64,000 nt of DNA from Winogradskyella eckloniae (GTDB lineage: Bacteria; Bacteroidota; Bacteroidia; Flavobacteriales; Flavobacteriaceae), in the NCBI RefSeq assembly GCF_013249045.1, contig NZ_JABRWP010000002.1, forward strand, positions 310,001 through 374,000, given 5' to 3'. Position numbers and translations under genes: made by a program. Position 1 is the stretch's first letter. The number at the start of each line of letters is the position of its first letter. The notes beneath the pieces were generated by a model. The model searched no databases. It saw nothing but the letters and a program-made list of their open reading frames with translations, and was not told the origin of the DNA. Shown here piece by piece: positions 8,171 through 16,858 of this stretch.

Positions 8171-9475
8171 TTAAGCGGTTTGTAGTTGGTTGTTGTAGGC
8201 TTTTAAAATTTCGTTTTCGAATTTTGAATAAAACTCTGGGTCAAAATTCGCTTCAGATAAATGATGCATCACATAATCGATATCGCGTTTTTCTGTTAAC
8301 CATGTATCAAAAGTTTCATGGCGCATTCGTATACCAAAGGTATTGATGCCTAAAAATGCTTTGGTGTCTTTGTGGTACGCTACAGTAATACATTTTGTAT
8401 CGTCACTGTGTTTCCAATGAAAATGTTTTTCGTGTTTTGGGCGTCCGCGTTCTCCAAATACCCAACCATACGTTTGATATTCAATATCCATAAACTTTGC
8501 TGAGTTAAACCAATGTCCAGGTTTGTATTCTATTTTATTGCCACAGATGGTTTGGGCTAAAGTTTCTCCCATCATTCGGCCTGTGTACCAAACGGCTTCG
8601 ATGGGTCTTCGGTTGCCTATAGCTTCATGTTGTTCAGCGCAATCACCAATTGCATATACATCTGAAATGTTGGTTTCTAAAAAACGATTCACTTTTACAC
8701 CTCGTCCTAATTCAATTTCTGAACCTTTTAAGAAATCGATGTTAGGCGTCACTCCAGCAGTTAATCCTACCACATTACAAGGGATTTCTTCTCCTGTTTC
8801 TTCAATAATGACAGATTTAACGTTTCCGTTTTCGTCAGATTTTATTTCTTTTAAATTGGTTGAGAGCCTCAAATCTATATGATGATTTTTTATATGTCTA
8901 TTAATCATCTCACTTTCACCTTGTGGTAAAACACCATTCCAGAAACTATCTTCTCTTACTAGAAAGGTAACCGGAATACGTCTAGAATTCAACATTTCTG
9001 CTAATTCAATGCCTATTAATCCACCACCAACGATTACGGCACGATTACAAACTTTATTATTAGGAGCATGTTTTTCTAGGTTTTCTAAATCTTGTTTGTG
9101 GTACATACCCATAACACCATTAAGGTCTTGACCTGGCCAACCAAATTTGTTAGGTTTACTTCCTGTTGCAATAATCAATTTGTCATATTGCATCGTATCT
9201 CCTTCGGCAAAATGAAGTGTTTTAGATTTGGTTTCAACGTTTTTTACGTAACCTTTTTTTAATTCAATTCTGTTTTTTTTCCAAAACCAGTTTTCGTAAG
9301 GTTGTGTGTGTTCAAATTTCATGTGTCCCATATACACATACATTAATGCTGTACGCGAAAAGAAATAATCTGTTTCTGCTGAGATAATTGTTATCTTTTT
9401 ATCAGATAGCTTTCTTATATGTCTGGCTAAAGTAACGCCTGAAATGCCGTTGCCAATGATCACAATATGCTCCAT
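8171..9475 (-). CDS. FAD/NAD(P)-dependent pyridine nucleotide-disulfide family oxidoreductase
   Basis: This 434-residue flavoprotein has two Rossmann motifs: IIGNGISGVTLARHI at the N-terminus for FAD, and AVIVGGGLIGIELAEML near residue 150 for NAD(P). It also carries VYAIGDCAEQ near residue 275. The layout matches the NADH-ferredoxin/rubredoxin reductase and NirB-FAD-like group; there is no redox Cys pair of the disulfide reductases. The C-terminal ~130 residues (starting about GHWFNSAKFMDIEYQ) look like a lineage-specific extension. It is the first gene of the six-gene minus-strand operon and probably reduces the adjacent polyferredoxin. Confidence 0.85.
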   Translation of the reverse strand: MEHIVIIGNGISGVTLARHIRKLSDKKITIISAETDYFFSRTALMYVYMGHMKFEHTQPYENWFWKKNRIELKKGYVKNVETKSKTLHFAEGDTMQYDKLIIATGSKPNKFGWPGQDLNGVMGMYHKQDLENLEKHAPNNKVCNRAVIVGGGLIGIELAEMLNSRRIPVTFLVREDSFWNGVLPQGESEMINRHIKNHHIDLRLSTNLKEIKSDENGNVKSVIIEETGEEIPCNVVGLTAGVTPNIDFLKGSEIELGRGVKVNRFLETNISDVYAIGDCAEQHEAIGNRRPIEAVWYTGRMMGETLAQTICGNKIEYKPGHWFNSAKFMDIEYQTYGWVFGERGRPKHEKHFHWKHSDDTKCITVAYHKDTKAFLGINTFGIRMRHETFDTWLTEKRDIDYVMHHLSEANFDPEFYSKFENEILKAYNNQLQTA

Positions 9476-9642
9476 GTTTTTTGTTGTTAGTTAAGAGGTC
9501 TGTCGAAGCTAAAGGTAATAACTTAATATGTGCGCTTTATTTAGAAAGAATTTAAATAGTGTTTTTGGGTTTTAGTGTTTGTAAGTGTTAAGATTTTTGT
9601 ACGACCTAGGGTGCAATTGATGAACAAAATATTCCCTTAAAC

Positions 9643-10353
9643 ATGAAAAAAATTAGTTTAATACTTACATTACTCGTTAGCTTAAGTGTATCTGCACAAG
9701 ACTTAGATTTGTTTTTTACGCAAACCAATTTGTTTTTAGGTAAGCATGTATCTAAAGGCAAAGTTGACTATGCGTCTATACATAAAGACCAATCTGAATT
9801 AGATGAACTTTTAAAAATAGCCAGTTCTATTTCCGTAAAAAGTACGGATGCCAATAATTATAAAGCCTTTTGGATTAACGCCTATAATATTTCAGTTATT
9901 AAGGGCATTATAGATAATTATCCGACGAAATCGCCTTTAGATAATTCTGGTTTTTTTGATAAAACCACTTATAAATTAGCAGGTAAAGACATTACATTAA
10001 ATGATATAGAGCATAAGTTGTTAAGAGCAAAATTTAAAGATGCACGTTTTCATTTTGTGTTGGTTTGTGGTGCTGTAGGTTGTCCACCATTAATCAACAA
10101 GGCCTATTTACCAAGTACTTTAGAAACTCAATTAGAAAATCAAACTGTAAAAGCCTTAAATGGTAGTTTTCTTAAAGTGAATACAAAAAAGAAAAAAGTA
10201 GAAGCTTCTGAAATTATGAAATGGTATAAAGAGGATTTTACTATGGATGGCATTACCGAAATTGAGTTTATAAATAAATATAGAACAGAAAAAATTCCTG
10301 ATAACTTTAAGTTAAGTTATTTCACATATAACTGGAATTTGAACAAACAATAA
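9643..10353 (+). CDS. DUF547 family secreted protein
   Basis: The 236-residue protein has a signal peptide ending VSVSAQ and then a DUF547 domain. Recognisable blocks are KAFWINAYNISVIKGI, the Cys-containing FHFVLVCGAVGCPPL and the terminal YFTYNWNLN. The Cys and conserved His/Asp of this block recall papain/transglutaminase-like folds, but no activity is established. It lies head to head with the FAD oxidoreductase gene. A second DUF547 protein, a lipoprotein, occurs at 21826-22698. Confidence 0.85.
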   Translation: MKKISLILTLLVSLSVSAQDLDLFFTQTNLFLGKHVSKGKVDYASIHKDQSELDELLKIASSISVKSTDANNYKAFWINAYNISVIKGIIDNYPTKSPLDNSGFFDKTTYKLAGKDITLNDIEHKLLRAKFKDARFHFVLVCGAVGCPPLINKAYLPSTLETQLENQTVKALNGSFLKVNTKKKKVEASEIMKWYKEDFTMDGITEIEFINKYRTEKIPDNFKLSYFTYNWNLNKQ

Positions 10354-10420
10354 AATCTCTTTAGAACGAAAGATCCCAAAAATTAACTTAATCTTAAATA
10401 TTAATCAACAAAAAAAAGCA

Positions 10421-11290
10421 ATGAAAAAAATTAGTTTATCAATCCTAGTAATGATGGTTACATGTCTAGGATTTTCGCAAGAAGACGAAGAATCGCAAAA
10501 AAGTGTAATACAAGAATATACGCCTTCAAAATTACTAGATAAAGGACAATGGGATATTAAATGGTTTAATAACCTATATACGCAAACCGAAAGTACATTT
10601 AGTGATGGTAAAGAACCAAGACAAACCTTTTTTACATCGACTGTAGATGTGTTTACAGGTGTGTCTGAAAACAGTAAGTTCAATGTAGGATTACTTTTAG
10701 AATTTAGATCTAATGTTATCGCAGATAGAGACGCTTTAGATGTATTTTCTTTTGATGGCGAAACAGGTACTGCACGTTCGGGATTTACCTCTTTTGCACC
10801 TGCTGTAAAATTTAATCCGTTTAAAAATGTATCTAACTTTACAATTCAATCTGCTTTTCATATTCCATTAGTAGATAACGAATCTGAAGATGGTGTATTT
10901 TTAGACCAGAAGGGATTTATTTTTCAGAATAGATTTTTCTATGATTACACTTTTCCTAGTGGTGATTGGCAAATTTTTACTGAGTTGAATACCGAGTATA
11001 ATTTTGGTAAAAAAGAAGATAGCTTTGCTAACAACAGTCTTAATTTAACACCAGGTGTTTTTCTAAGTTATTTTCCTAGTGATAAGTTTACAGTATTAGC
11101 TTTGGCTCAACATTCTCAACGCATTGATACAGGTAATGATTTTGAACAAGATTTTACAGCGTTAGGTGGTGGTTTTAAATATCAATTAACAAAGGAATTA
11201 AATATAGAAACACTTTATACCAATTTTGTACGAGGAAATAATACAGGGTTAGGCCAAACATTTAATGTAGGTTTAAGAGCCTTGTTTTAG
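10421..11290 (+). CDS. Putative outer-membrane beta-barrel protein
   Basis: The 289-residue protein has a signal peptide (MKKISLSILVMMVTCLGFSQ). Its sequence alternates polar and aromatic residues in beta strands, with an even spread of short turns, and the final strand ends in an aromatic residue (GQTFNVGLRALF), as expected for a barrel of 10-12 strands. I do not recognise a named family. It begins 67 bases after the DUF547 gene and may share its transcript. A hairpin follows the gene. Confidence 0.7.
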   Translation: MKKISLSILVMMVTCLGFSQEDEESQKSVIQEYTPSKLLDKGQWDIKWFNNLYTQTESTFSDGKEPRQTFFTSTVDVFTGVSENSKFNVGLLLEFRSNVIADRDALDVFSFDGETGTARSGFTSFAPAVKFNPFKNVSNFTIQSAFHIPLVDNESEDGVFLDQKGFIFQNRFFYDYTFPSGDWQIFTELNTEYNFGKKEDSFANNSLNLTPGVFLSYFPSDKFTVLALAQHSQRIDTGNDFEQDFTALGGGFKYQLTKELNIETLYTNFVRGNNTGLGQTFNVGLRALF

Positions 11291-11325
11291 GCCTTTGTTT
11301 TTATTGACAACGCATATTAGAAGAA

Positions 11326-11374
11326 ATCCCGTTTCTTGTGCTGAATTTATTTCAGTATCAACGGGATCTTTTCT
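11326..11374 (+). terminator. Probable terminator after the barrel gene
   Basis: The outer stem ATCCCGTT / AACGGGAT encloses an inner hairpin (CTGAA-TTTA-TTCAG) and is followed by a T-rich run (CTTTTCTAT). The bulged form makes it weaker than a classic terminator. Confidence 0.5.
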
Positions 11375-11401
11375 ATATTTAGAAATACAATATTAATATA
11401 T

Positions 11402-12409
11402 ATGAAGCTGTATCAATACCTAGTCATTTTTTTGAGTTTTGCAATGCATTCTTGTACAAGTCAATCCGAAAAAATTAATGGTGTAAGTTTTGTAGCTTCA
11501 AGAGATATTATTGACGAAACTAATGTTAATCCCATAGTAGAAGTAAATGCTAATTATGCGGCTGTAATGCCATTTGGGTTTATTAGAGATTTAGATCATC
11601 CCAACATTCAGCATAATACAAATAGGCAATGGTATGGCGAAACCCAACCTGGTACAAAGCAATATATAGAAGAACTCAGAAAAAAAGAGATTAAAGTAAT
11701 GATAAAACCTCAAATTTGGGTGAGACGAGGTGAATTTACGGGTCTTATTAAAATGTCTTCTGAAGAAAACTGGAAAATTTTAGAGGAAACCTATACTAGT
11801 TTTATTTTACTATATGCGCAATTAGCAAAAGATGTGAATGCTGAAATTCTTTGTATTGGAACAGAATTAGAGTTGTTTGTAGAGCATAGACCTCAATATT
11901 GGATTGATTTAATTGCAGACATTAAGACCATATATAACGGTAAATTAACCTATGCGGCAAATTGGGATGAATTTAAAAGAACACCATTTTGGGATAAGTT
12001 AGATTATATAGGTGTAGATGCCTATTTTCCTGTAAGTGATCTCAAAACACCCACTGTAGAAGATTGTATTGAAGGTTGGAAAGTACATAAACCAGTCATT
12101 GAAAATCTCTCTAAAACCTATAATAAGCCTATATTGTTTACAGAATATGGATATAGAAGTGTTGATTTTGCTGGAAGAGAACCTTGGGCTTCAGATATGG
12201 AGATGGACGATGTTAATTTACAAGCACAAGTAAATACAACTAAGGCATTGTATGAGACCTTTTGGAAAGAGCCATGGTTTGCAGGTGGTTTTGTATGGAA
12301 ATGGTTTCATAGACATCACGAAGTTGGTGGTGAAGAGAATTCGAGATTTACACCGCAAAATAAACCTGCAGAAGCTGTGATAAAAGCTTACTATAAATCA
12401 AATAAATGA
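11402..12409 (+). CDS. GH113-like TIM-barrel glycoside hydrolase lipoprotein
   Basis: The 335-residue lipoprotein has a lipobox FAMHSC at residues 14-19 followed by a single TIM-barrel. Candidate catalytic acids are Glu in ILCIGTELELF (acid/base position) and Glu in ILFTEYGYRSV (nucleophile position). The placing resembles family GH113 endo-beta-mannanases and the DUF4091-type relatives. It would act at the cell surface or periplasmic face on a beta-linked glycan. It overlaps the next lipoprotein gene by 4 bases. Substrate not shown. Confidence 0.8.
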   Translation: MKLYQYLVIFLSFAMHSCTSQSEKINGVSFVASRDIIDETNVNPIVEVNANYAAVMPFGFIRDLDHPNIQHNTNRQWYGETQPGTKQYIEELRKKEIKVMIKPQIWVRRGEFTGLIKMSSEENWKILEETYTSFILLYAQLAKDVNAEILCIGTELELFVEHRPQYWIDLIADIKTIYNGKLTYAANWDEFKRTPFWDKLDYIGVDAYFPVSDLKTPTVEDCIEGWKVHKPVIENLSKTYNKPILFTEYGYRSVDFAGREPWASDMEMDDVNLQAQVNTTKALYETFWKEPWFAGGFVWKWFHRHHEVGGEENSRFTPQNKPAEAVIKAYYKSNK

Positions 12410-13134
12410 AAATAATAAAGTGTTTCGTTGTACTCCTATTATTTGCATCTTGTAATACTGATGATGTGAAGGATGAGAATAGTTTGAGTGACTATTTAGA
12501 AAACAGAACCGTAGAAAATGGTGCAGTTATCGCTTGTGCTGGTAGCATGGAAGATAACACAAATAGCGTAGAAATATTCTTTTATCCAGAAAGTGGTGCT
12601 TCTAATTTTGGTCTGTTTGAAACATCGAGTAGTGCTGTAGATCCAAACGACATATTAAATTATAACCGCATTGTTTTAGATGATATAGCTGTGTTTAATG
12701 GCTACTTACGTAAGTTTGAAGGACATTTTAATGAAGAGCGCTGGTTTATAGTATCTTTTGAGTTAGATGGTGAGATAAAACTATCTAATCCTATTAGAAT
12801 AAAACATATTACGCAACCCACATTATACGCTACGCAAATTTCAATTAATCAGGACACTTCTCTAATGCCACTGTTTACCTGGAATGTTAATTCTGAAGAA
12901 AATAATGCCATCTTTTTTGAAGTTCTATCTACAATTGACAATGATTTATGGTCAGGTACGTATACTTTTGAAACGCAATTTCAATATTATAACACTGCTA
13001 ATGTGGTTTTAAATATTACAAACGGAACACCTCCAGATTTAGTTCTCGGCGAAACTTACAAAATGACCATAATGGATGTTAGTGAAGATAACTGGATTAA
13101 TGAAATTTTTGTTTCTCAATTTACTGCACAATGA
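12406..13134 (+). CDS. Hypothetical lipoprotein
   Basis: The 242-residue lipoprotein has lipobox LLFASC at residues 11-16 (KCFVVLLLFASCNTDD). The rest is beta-rich with no recognised catalytic motif. It overlaps the GH113-like gene upstream and the BamA-like gene downstream by 4 bases each, so the three are translated together and probably work at the same envelope site. It could be a glycan-binding partner of the hydrolase, but that is inferred from context only. Confidence 0.7.
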   Translation: MKIIKCFVVLLLFASCNTDDVKDENSLSDYLENRTVENGAVIACAGSMEDNTNSVEIFFYPESGASNFGLFETSSSAVDPNDILNYNRIVLDDIAVFNGYLRKFEGHFNEERWFIVSFELDGEIKLSNPIRIKHITQPTLYATQISINQDTSLMPLFTWNVNSEENNAIFFEVLSTIDNDLWSGTYTFETQFQYYNTANVVLNITNGTPPDLVLGETYKMTIMDVSEDNWINEIFVSQFTAQ

Positions 13135-14390
13135 TTAGACTATTAACGTTGCTTTTTGTTTGTTTTTCTTGCTTTAGTTACGCACAAAGCAAAGTGGTTG
13201 ACCTCAAAATTCAAGGGAATAAAAAACTAAAATCGTCTTTTGTAAAAAAAATATCTAATATTAAATCTGGTGTAGTATTAGATTCTTCTGTGATAGAAGA
13301 AGATATAAAATTATTAAAACGATTGCCTTCAATTGCACATGCGTATTATCAAGTGTTTCCTGCAGAAGGCAAGGATGAATACAATGTGTTTTACAATATT
13401 GAAGAAAACTTTACTATAATCCCTTCTGCTAATATTTATACGACCAATGAAGATGAGTTTGCTTACCGTTTAGGATTGTATGAATTTAATTTACTAGGTC
13501 AGAATATTACATTTGGTGGCTTTTATCAAAAAGACATTTATAGTTCGTATGCAGTAAACTTTAGAGCGCCTTATTTGTTTGGTAGATCTTTAGGTTTGGC
13601 AATGAATTATCAAGATTTAACGACTCAAGAACCTATATTTTTTGATAATAAAACAGCCGATTATAAATACAACAATACGTCTTTTGAAGTATTAGGTTTA
13701 TATCAATTAAATTTTACTAACCGTTTTGAATTAGGAATTAATTATTTTACAGAAGATTACCAATATAAATCTGGAGCGACGAGTCCTAATGTTCCTCGAG
13801 CTTTGAGAGTCCATAAGTTATTGTATAAACTTATTTATGAATACAATAACCTTAATTACGATTATCAATATGTAGAAGGTTTTAGAAGTATTCTTAATTT
13901 TCAATATGTAACCACACGAGATGATTCCTTACCAGAGTTTCTCATTGCATGGAATGATTTTTTATTTTACAAACGTTTAGGTACACATGGCAATTGGGCG
14001 AATCGATTGAGAATTGGGATGGCTACCAATAATGAAACACCTTTTGCTCCTTTTTCCGTAGATAATAATATCAATTTAAGAGGTGTTGGCAATACCATTG
14101 ATAGAGGTACAGCAGCAATAGTATTAAACACAGAATACAGACATACGCTATTCGAAAAAAAATGGTTTTCGCTACAAGGTAATGTGTTTATTGATGCTGG
14201 TACTTGGCGAAATCCTGGTGGTAATTTTGGCGATTTTTCAGATTCTCAAAACATACGTGTATATCCAGGTGTAGGATTGCGTTTTATTCATAAAAAAATA
14301 TTTAATGCCATATTTAGAATAGACTATGGTAATGGGATAACGCCAGATGCTACCAATGGATTAGTTTTTGGTATTGGCCAGTATTTTTAA
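13131..14390 (+). CDS. BamA/TamA-type outer-membrane barrel with one POTRA domain
   Basis: The 419-residue protein has a signal peptide ending CFSYAQ, one POTRA-like domain (about residues 22-95; KVVDLKIQGNKKLKSSFVKK) and a 16-strand-like barrel. The barrel includes the conserved NNINLRGVGNTID region, matching the RGF/RGY loop of Omp85 proteins, and ends with an aromatic residue (FGIGQYF). It is short compared with BamA, which has five POTRA domains, so it is not the essential assembly factor. It may secrete or insert the products of the two genes translated with it. Its stop codon overlaps the stop of the convergent gene. Confidence 0.8.
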   Translation: MIRLLTLLFVCFSCFSYAQSKVVDLKIQGNKKLKSSFVKKISNIKSGVVLDSSVIEEDIKLLKRLPSIAHAYYQVFPAEGKDEYNVFYNIEENFTIIPSANIYTTNEDEFAYRLGLYEFNLLGQNITFGGFYQKDIYSSYAVNFRAPYLFGRSLGLAMNYQDLTTQEPIFFDNKTADYKYNNTSFEVLGLYQLNFTNRFELGINYFTEDYQYKSGATSPNVPRALRVHKLLYKLIYEYNNLNYDYQYVEGFRSILNFQYVTTRDDSLPEFLIAWNDFLFYKRLGTHGNWANRLRIGMATNNETPFAPFSVDNNINLRGVGNTIDRGTAAIVLNTEYRHTLFEKKWFSLQGNVFIDAGTWRNPGGNFGDFSDSQNIRVYPGVGLRFIHKKIFNAIFRIDYGNGITPDATNGLVFGIGQYF

Positions 14391-15919
14391 TCTTCAGCTG
14401 GTAAGGCTTTAAACTTTTTTATAGCATTATTTGGTTCAATAATGTTATGACCTTTCCAGAATTCAGGATTATATTGACTTAGCTTAGTCGGTAAAACAAG
14501 TGTTTTTTCTTTAAAATTATGATAGTCCGCTTCAGATAACAAATCAGTTTCAAAAACGACGAGTTCTGTTTTTTCAATATTTCTAATTATAAAATGGAGG
14601 TCTGCTTTTAATTCATTTTGTTTACGTCTGCCTTTTACATTTTTGTTTTTTTCTACGATTTTTATAGGTCGCTTAATTCCTGTTTTTTCTCCAAAAGTTT
14701 CATCTCTATATTTTAGGGTGTACTTTTCGTTTTCGTTTTTCTGAAAAATAATAGTGCCTTCTTTTAAGTACTTATTCATGGAAATGCCAAGTATAGAAAA
14801 CTTACTTAAAGGTTTTATGTTTTTATAATCTACGCGCACTATAGCAAAATCCTCTGTGTTAACGTACATGGTGCCAAAATAATCTTCACTGCGTTTGGGT
14901 TTAAAATCTATTTCATAAACAAACATGTCGTCCATATAAGCATAATCTGAAACTTCAAACTCATAACGATTAGATTTATGAATAAAGTTGAGGTCATTGT
15001 CTTCATCAATAAAATTATTGTTTTCAAAATTATGAACCATCATTTTTTTCCAGTTCAAAAACCCTAATTTTTTTAGAGAGTCCTTTTTCTTTTGGGCGTC
15101 GACCATAGCGTCTGTAACAACTTTTTCTTTCTCGTTTTTATCGCCAAACAAAGACGAGTCAATTTCTTCTTTAGCACCAAACCATCCCGATTTTATCTTA
15201 AAGTAAGAATCGCGTTTTACATATTTTCTAAAAATAGCATTAAAGCGTTCTTCATAGTTGTTAAAGTTGAGATCAGCAGATGAATCGTAAAGCTGGCACG
15301 CTTTTAGAATTTCCATTTTCTGATAAGATTTAGGCTCAATTTTTCCGTAAAGTTCGCCTAAAATTTCAGTGTGGTCTGCAATGGTTTTGGGCATAATAGT
15401 GATTAAACTATCAATAAGATGTTGGTTAAATTCTGGAATTGTAGATTTCTCTAAATGCACGTTGTGCTTATCTATATTTGTATAATAAGATTGTCTAAAA
15501 AATAACTTGCGTTTGGCATAGTCATAATCGTAATTCGTAGCAAGCCCTTCTTTTATCTTATCTAAAATCTCATCAATGGTGTAAGATTTGTTAGTGACTA
15601 AAACTTCAGATAAATCTACACTTTGTGGTATTAGGTAGATAGTAGCATGGTTATAATTTAAGAGTGAAATTCGCTTTTCTTCATAGCCTAAACAACTAAT
15701 AACTAAAGAGTCATCAGCTTTAAGATGTCGTTTAATAGTGATGCTAAATTCGCCATTGTCATTACTAATGACTCCAGACTTGGCATTGAACTGAATGGTT
15801 GCAAAAGGAATGGGTTGCTCCGTTTTAGAATTTAATAATTTTGAAGAAAAAGTGTGCTGTCCGTAAGATTGCGATATCGTAAAGACTACAAACGCAATAA
15901 TGATTTGATTGATTTTCAT
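14387..15919 (-). CDS. CarboxypepD_reg-like domain outer-membrane associated protein
   Basis: I start this 510-residue protein at the ATG at 15919, because it gives a clean signal peptide (MKINQIIIAFVVFTISQSYG). An upstream in-frame ATG at 15949 would bury it. Residues about 20-100 form a carboxypeptidase regulatory-like beta-sandwich (IPFATIQFNAKSGVISNDNG), as in the N-terminus of SusC proteins. The remainder resembles the large Bacteroidetes family of such proteins (DUF5686-like), with no enzymatic motif. It is convergent with the BamA-like gene with overlapping stops and no terminator between them. Confidence 0.75.
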   Translation of the reverse strand: MKINQIIIAFVVFTISQSYGQHTFSSKLLNSKTEQPIPFATIQFNAKSGVISNDNGEFSITIKRHLKADDSLVISCLGYEEKRISLLNYNHATIYLIPQSVDLSEVLVTNKSYTIDEILDKIKEGLATNYDYDYAKRKLFFRQSYYTNIDKHNVHLEKSTIPEFNQHLIDSLITIMPKTIADHTEILGELYGKIEPKSYQKMEILKACQLYDSSADLNFNNYEERFNAIFRKYVKRDSYFKIKSGWFGAKEEIDSSLFGDKNEKEKVVTDAMVDAQKKKDSLKKLGFLNWKKMMVHNFENNNFIDEDNDLNFIHKSNRYEFEVSDYAYMDDMFVYEIDFKPKRSEDYFGTMYVNTEDFAIVRVDYKNIKPLSKFSILGISMNKYLKEGTIIFQKNENEKYTLKYRDETFGEKTGIKRPIKIVEKNKNVKGRRKQNELKADLHFIIRNIEKTELVVFETDLLSEADYHNFKEKTLVLPTKLSQYNPEFWKGHNIIEPNNAIKKFKALPAED

Positions 15920-16070
15920 TGAGTTGATAATTGATTGGTGTTCAGCCAAAGTAGAAGAATGAAATAATTCTGAAACTCAATTTATAATTTTGTTAAGTCA
16001 TATTTTACTTAAGTTTAACATCTTTAAGAAAAATTATAGGTTTTCATTATCAAGATTTTAACAATGTTAG

Positions 16071-16078
16071 TATATTTG
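16071..16078 (+). promoter_or_regulatory. -7 promoter element of the nrtR-like gene (TATATTTG)
   Basis: TATATTTG matches the Bacteroidetes consensus TAnnTTTG exactly. Its TTTG is shared with the left half of the operator at 16075-16095. The -33 region is weak (TTAT at 16047-16050). The same overlap register recurs at 16834 and 19406. Confidence 0.65.
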
Positions 16079-16095
16079 TGTCAATATTACACAAA
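16075..16095. promoter_or_regulatory. NrtR-type operator 1 (autoregulatory)
   Basis: A perfect dyad, TTTGTGT and ACACAAA separated by seven bases, overlaps the -7 element and lies 6 bases before the start codon of the Nudix-HTH regulator gene. A dimer bound here would block transcription. It is the only one of the three promoters with a single site. Confidence 0.85.
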
Positions 16096-16101
16096 CAAAA
16101 C

Positions 16102-16794
16102 ATGGCGTTACAACAAGATATAAAAGTAGCCGTAGATGCAGTGATTTTTGGCTACGAGTCTAAAGGGAATTTATCGGTTTTATTAATTAAGAGAGGTATA
16201 GAACCTTTTAAAGATGCTTGGGCCATGCCAGGAGGATTAGTGTTAGAACGCGAATCTTTAGAGGCAGCAGTAAAACGAGAGCTCAAAGAAGAAACAGGTG
16301 TAAGAATTGATTATTTAGAACAATTGTACACCTTCGGAAAGCCAAACAGAGATCCAAGAAATAGAGTAATATCAGTGAGTTATTTTGGTTTAGTTAGGCC
16401 AAATCATTTTAAAATAAAAGGCGATACAGATGCCGTAGACGCTAAGTGGTTTCCAGTAAATGATTTGCCAAAATTGGCTTTTGACCATAAGAAGATATTT
16501 CAAATGGCAGCACAACGATTAAAAGGCAAATTAATGTACCAACCTATTGGTTTTGATTTACTATCTCCAGAATTTCCGTTCTCAGATTTAGAACATTTAT
16601 ATACTACAATATTAGGTCGAGATATAGATAGACGCAACTTCAGAAAAAAAATTAAGAGTTTTGGTTTTGTTGAAGAAACTGATAAATTACACCAAGAAGG
16701 CAGTGGTAGACCAGCAAAACTATTTAAATTTAATAAGCAAAAATATGATACTCTAGTGGATGATGGCTTCCACTTTGATATTAAGTTTGTGTAG
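16102..16794 (+). CDS. nrtR: Nudix-winged-helix transcriptional regulator (NrtR family)
   Basis: I choose ATG 16102 (230 residues). The upstream GTG at 16078 lies inside an operator. Residues about 5-145 form a Nudix domain with a complete box at 45-67 (G-x5-E-x7-REL-K-EE-T-GV). Residues about 150-230 form a winged helix (LGRDIDRRNFRKKIKSFGFV, then GSGRPAKLFKF). NrtR proteins repress NAD-synthesis genes and release DNA on binding ADP-ribose or related ligands; in Bacteroidetes, relatives such as AraR regulate arabinose genes instead. Here the neighbours (prs-like, kptA, nadV-like) and five dyads point to NAD metabolism. The intact Nudix box means residual hydrolase activity is possible. Confidence 0.9.
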   Translation: MALQQDIKVAVDAVIFGYESKGNLSVLLIKRGIEPFKDAWAMPGGLVLERESLEAAVKRELKEETGVRIDYLEQLYTFGKPNRDPRNRVISVSYFGLVRPNHFKIKGDTDAVDAKWFPVNDLPKLAFDHKKIFQMAAQRLKGKLMYQPIGFDLLSPEFPFSDLEHLYTTILGRDIDRRNFRKKIKSFGFVEETDKLHQEGSGRPAKLFKFNKQKYDTLVDDGFHFDIKFV

Positions 16795-16806
16795 TTTTTA
16801 CACAAA
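16786..16806. promoter_or_regulatory. NrtR-type operator 2 (upstream site of the prs-like promoter)
   Basis: A perfect TTTGTGT-N7-ACACAAA dyad. It overlaps the last codons and stop of the regulator gene and ends 3 bases before the -33 element at 16810. It is exactly 52 bases upstream of operator 3. Confidence 0.85.
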
Positions 16807-16809
16807 ATA

Positions 16810-16841
16810 TTTGGTCGATTCATAATTTCAATCTACATTTG
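16810..16841 (+). promoter_or_regulatory. Promoter of the prs-like gene (TTTG-N20-TACATTTG)
   Basis: The -33 TTTG (16810-16813) and -7 TACATTTG (16834-16841) are separated by 20 bases, which fits the Bacteroidetes sigma consensus well. Transcription should begin around 16847-16849, leaving a leader of only about 10 bases. The promoter is bracketed by operators 2 and 3. Confidence 0.75.
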
Positions 16842-16858
16842 TGTAAAAATAACGCAAA
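16838..16858. promoter_or_regulatory. NrtR-type operator 3 (overlaps -7 and start codon)
   Basis: TTTGTGT-N7-ACGCAAA. Half sites differ by one T/C change, the same variation seen in operators 4 and 5. The first four bases are the TTTG of the -7 element and the last base is the A of the ATG of the prs-like gene, so the operator also occupies the place of a ribosome binding site. Confidence 0.85.

Noticed and set aside
15990..16020. TTAAGT...ACTTAA inverted repeat upstream of the regulator as a further operator
   Set aside because: The words differ from the NrtR-type half sites and simple AT-rich palindromes are frequent here.
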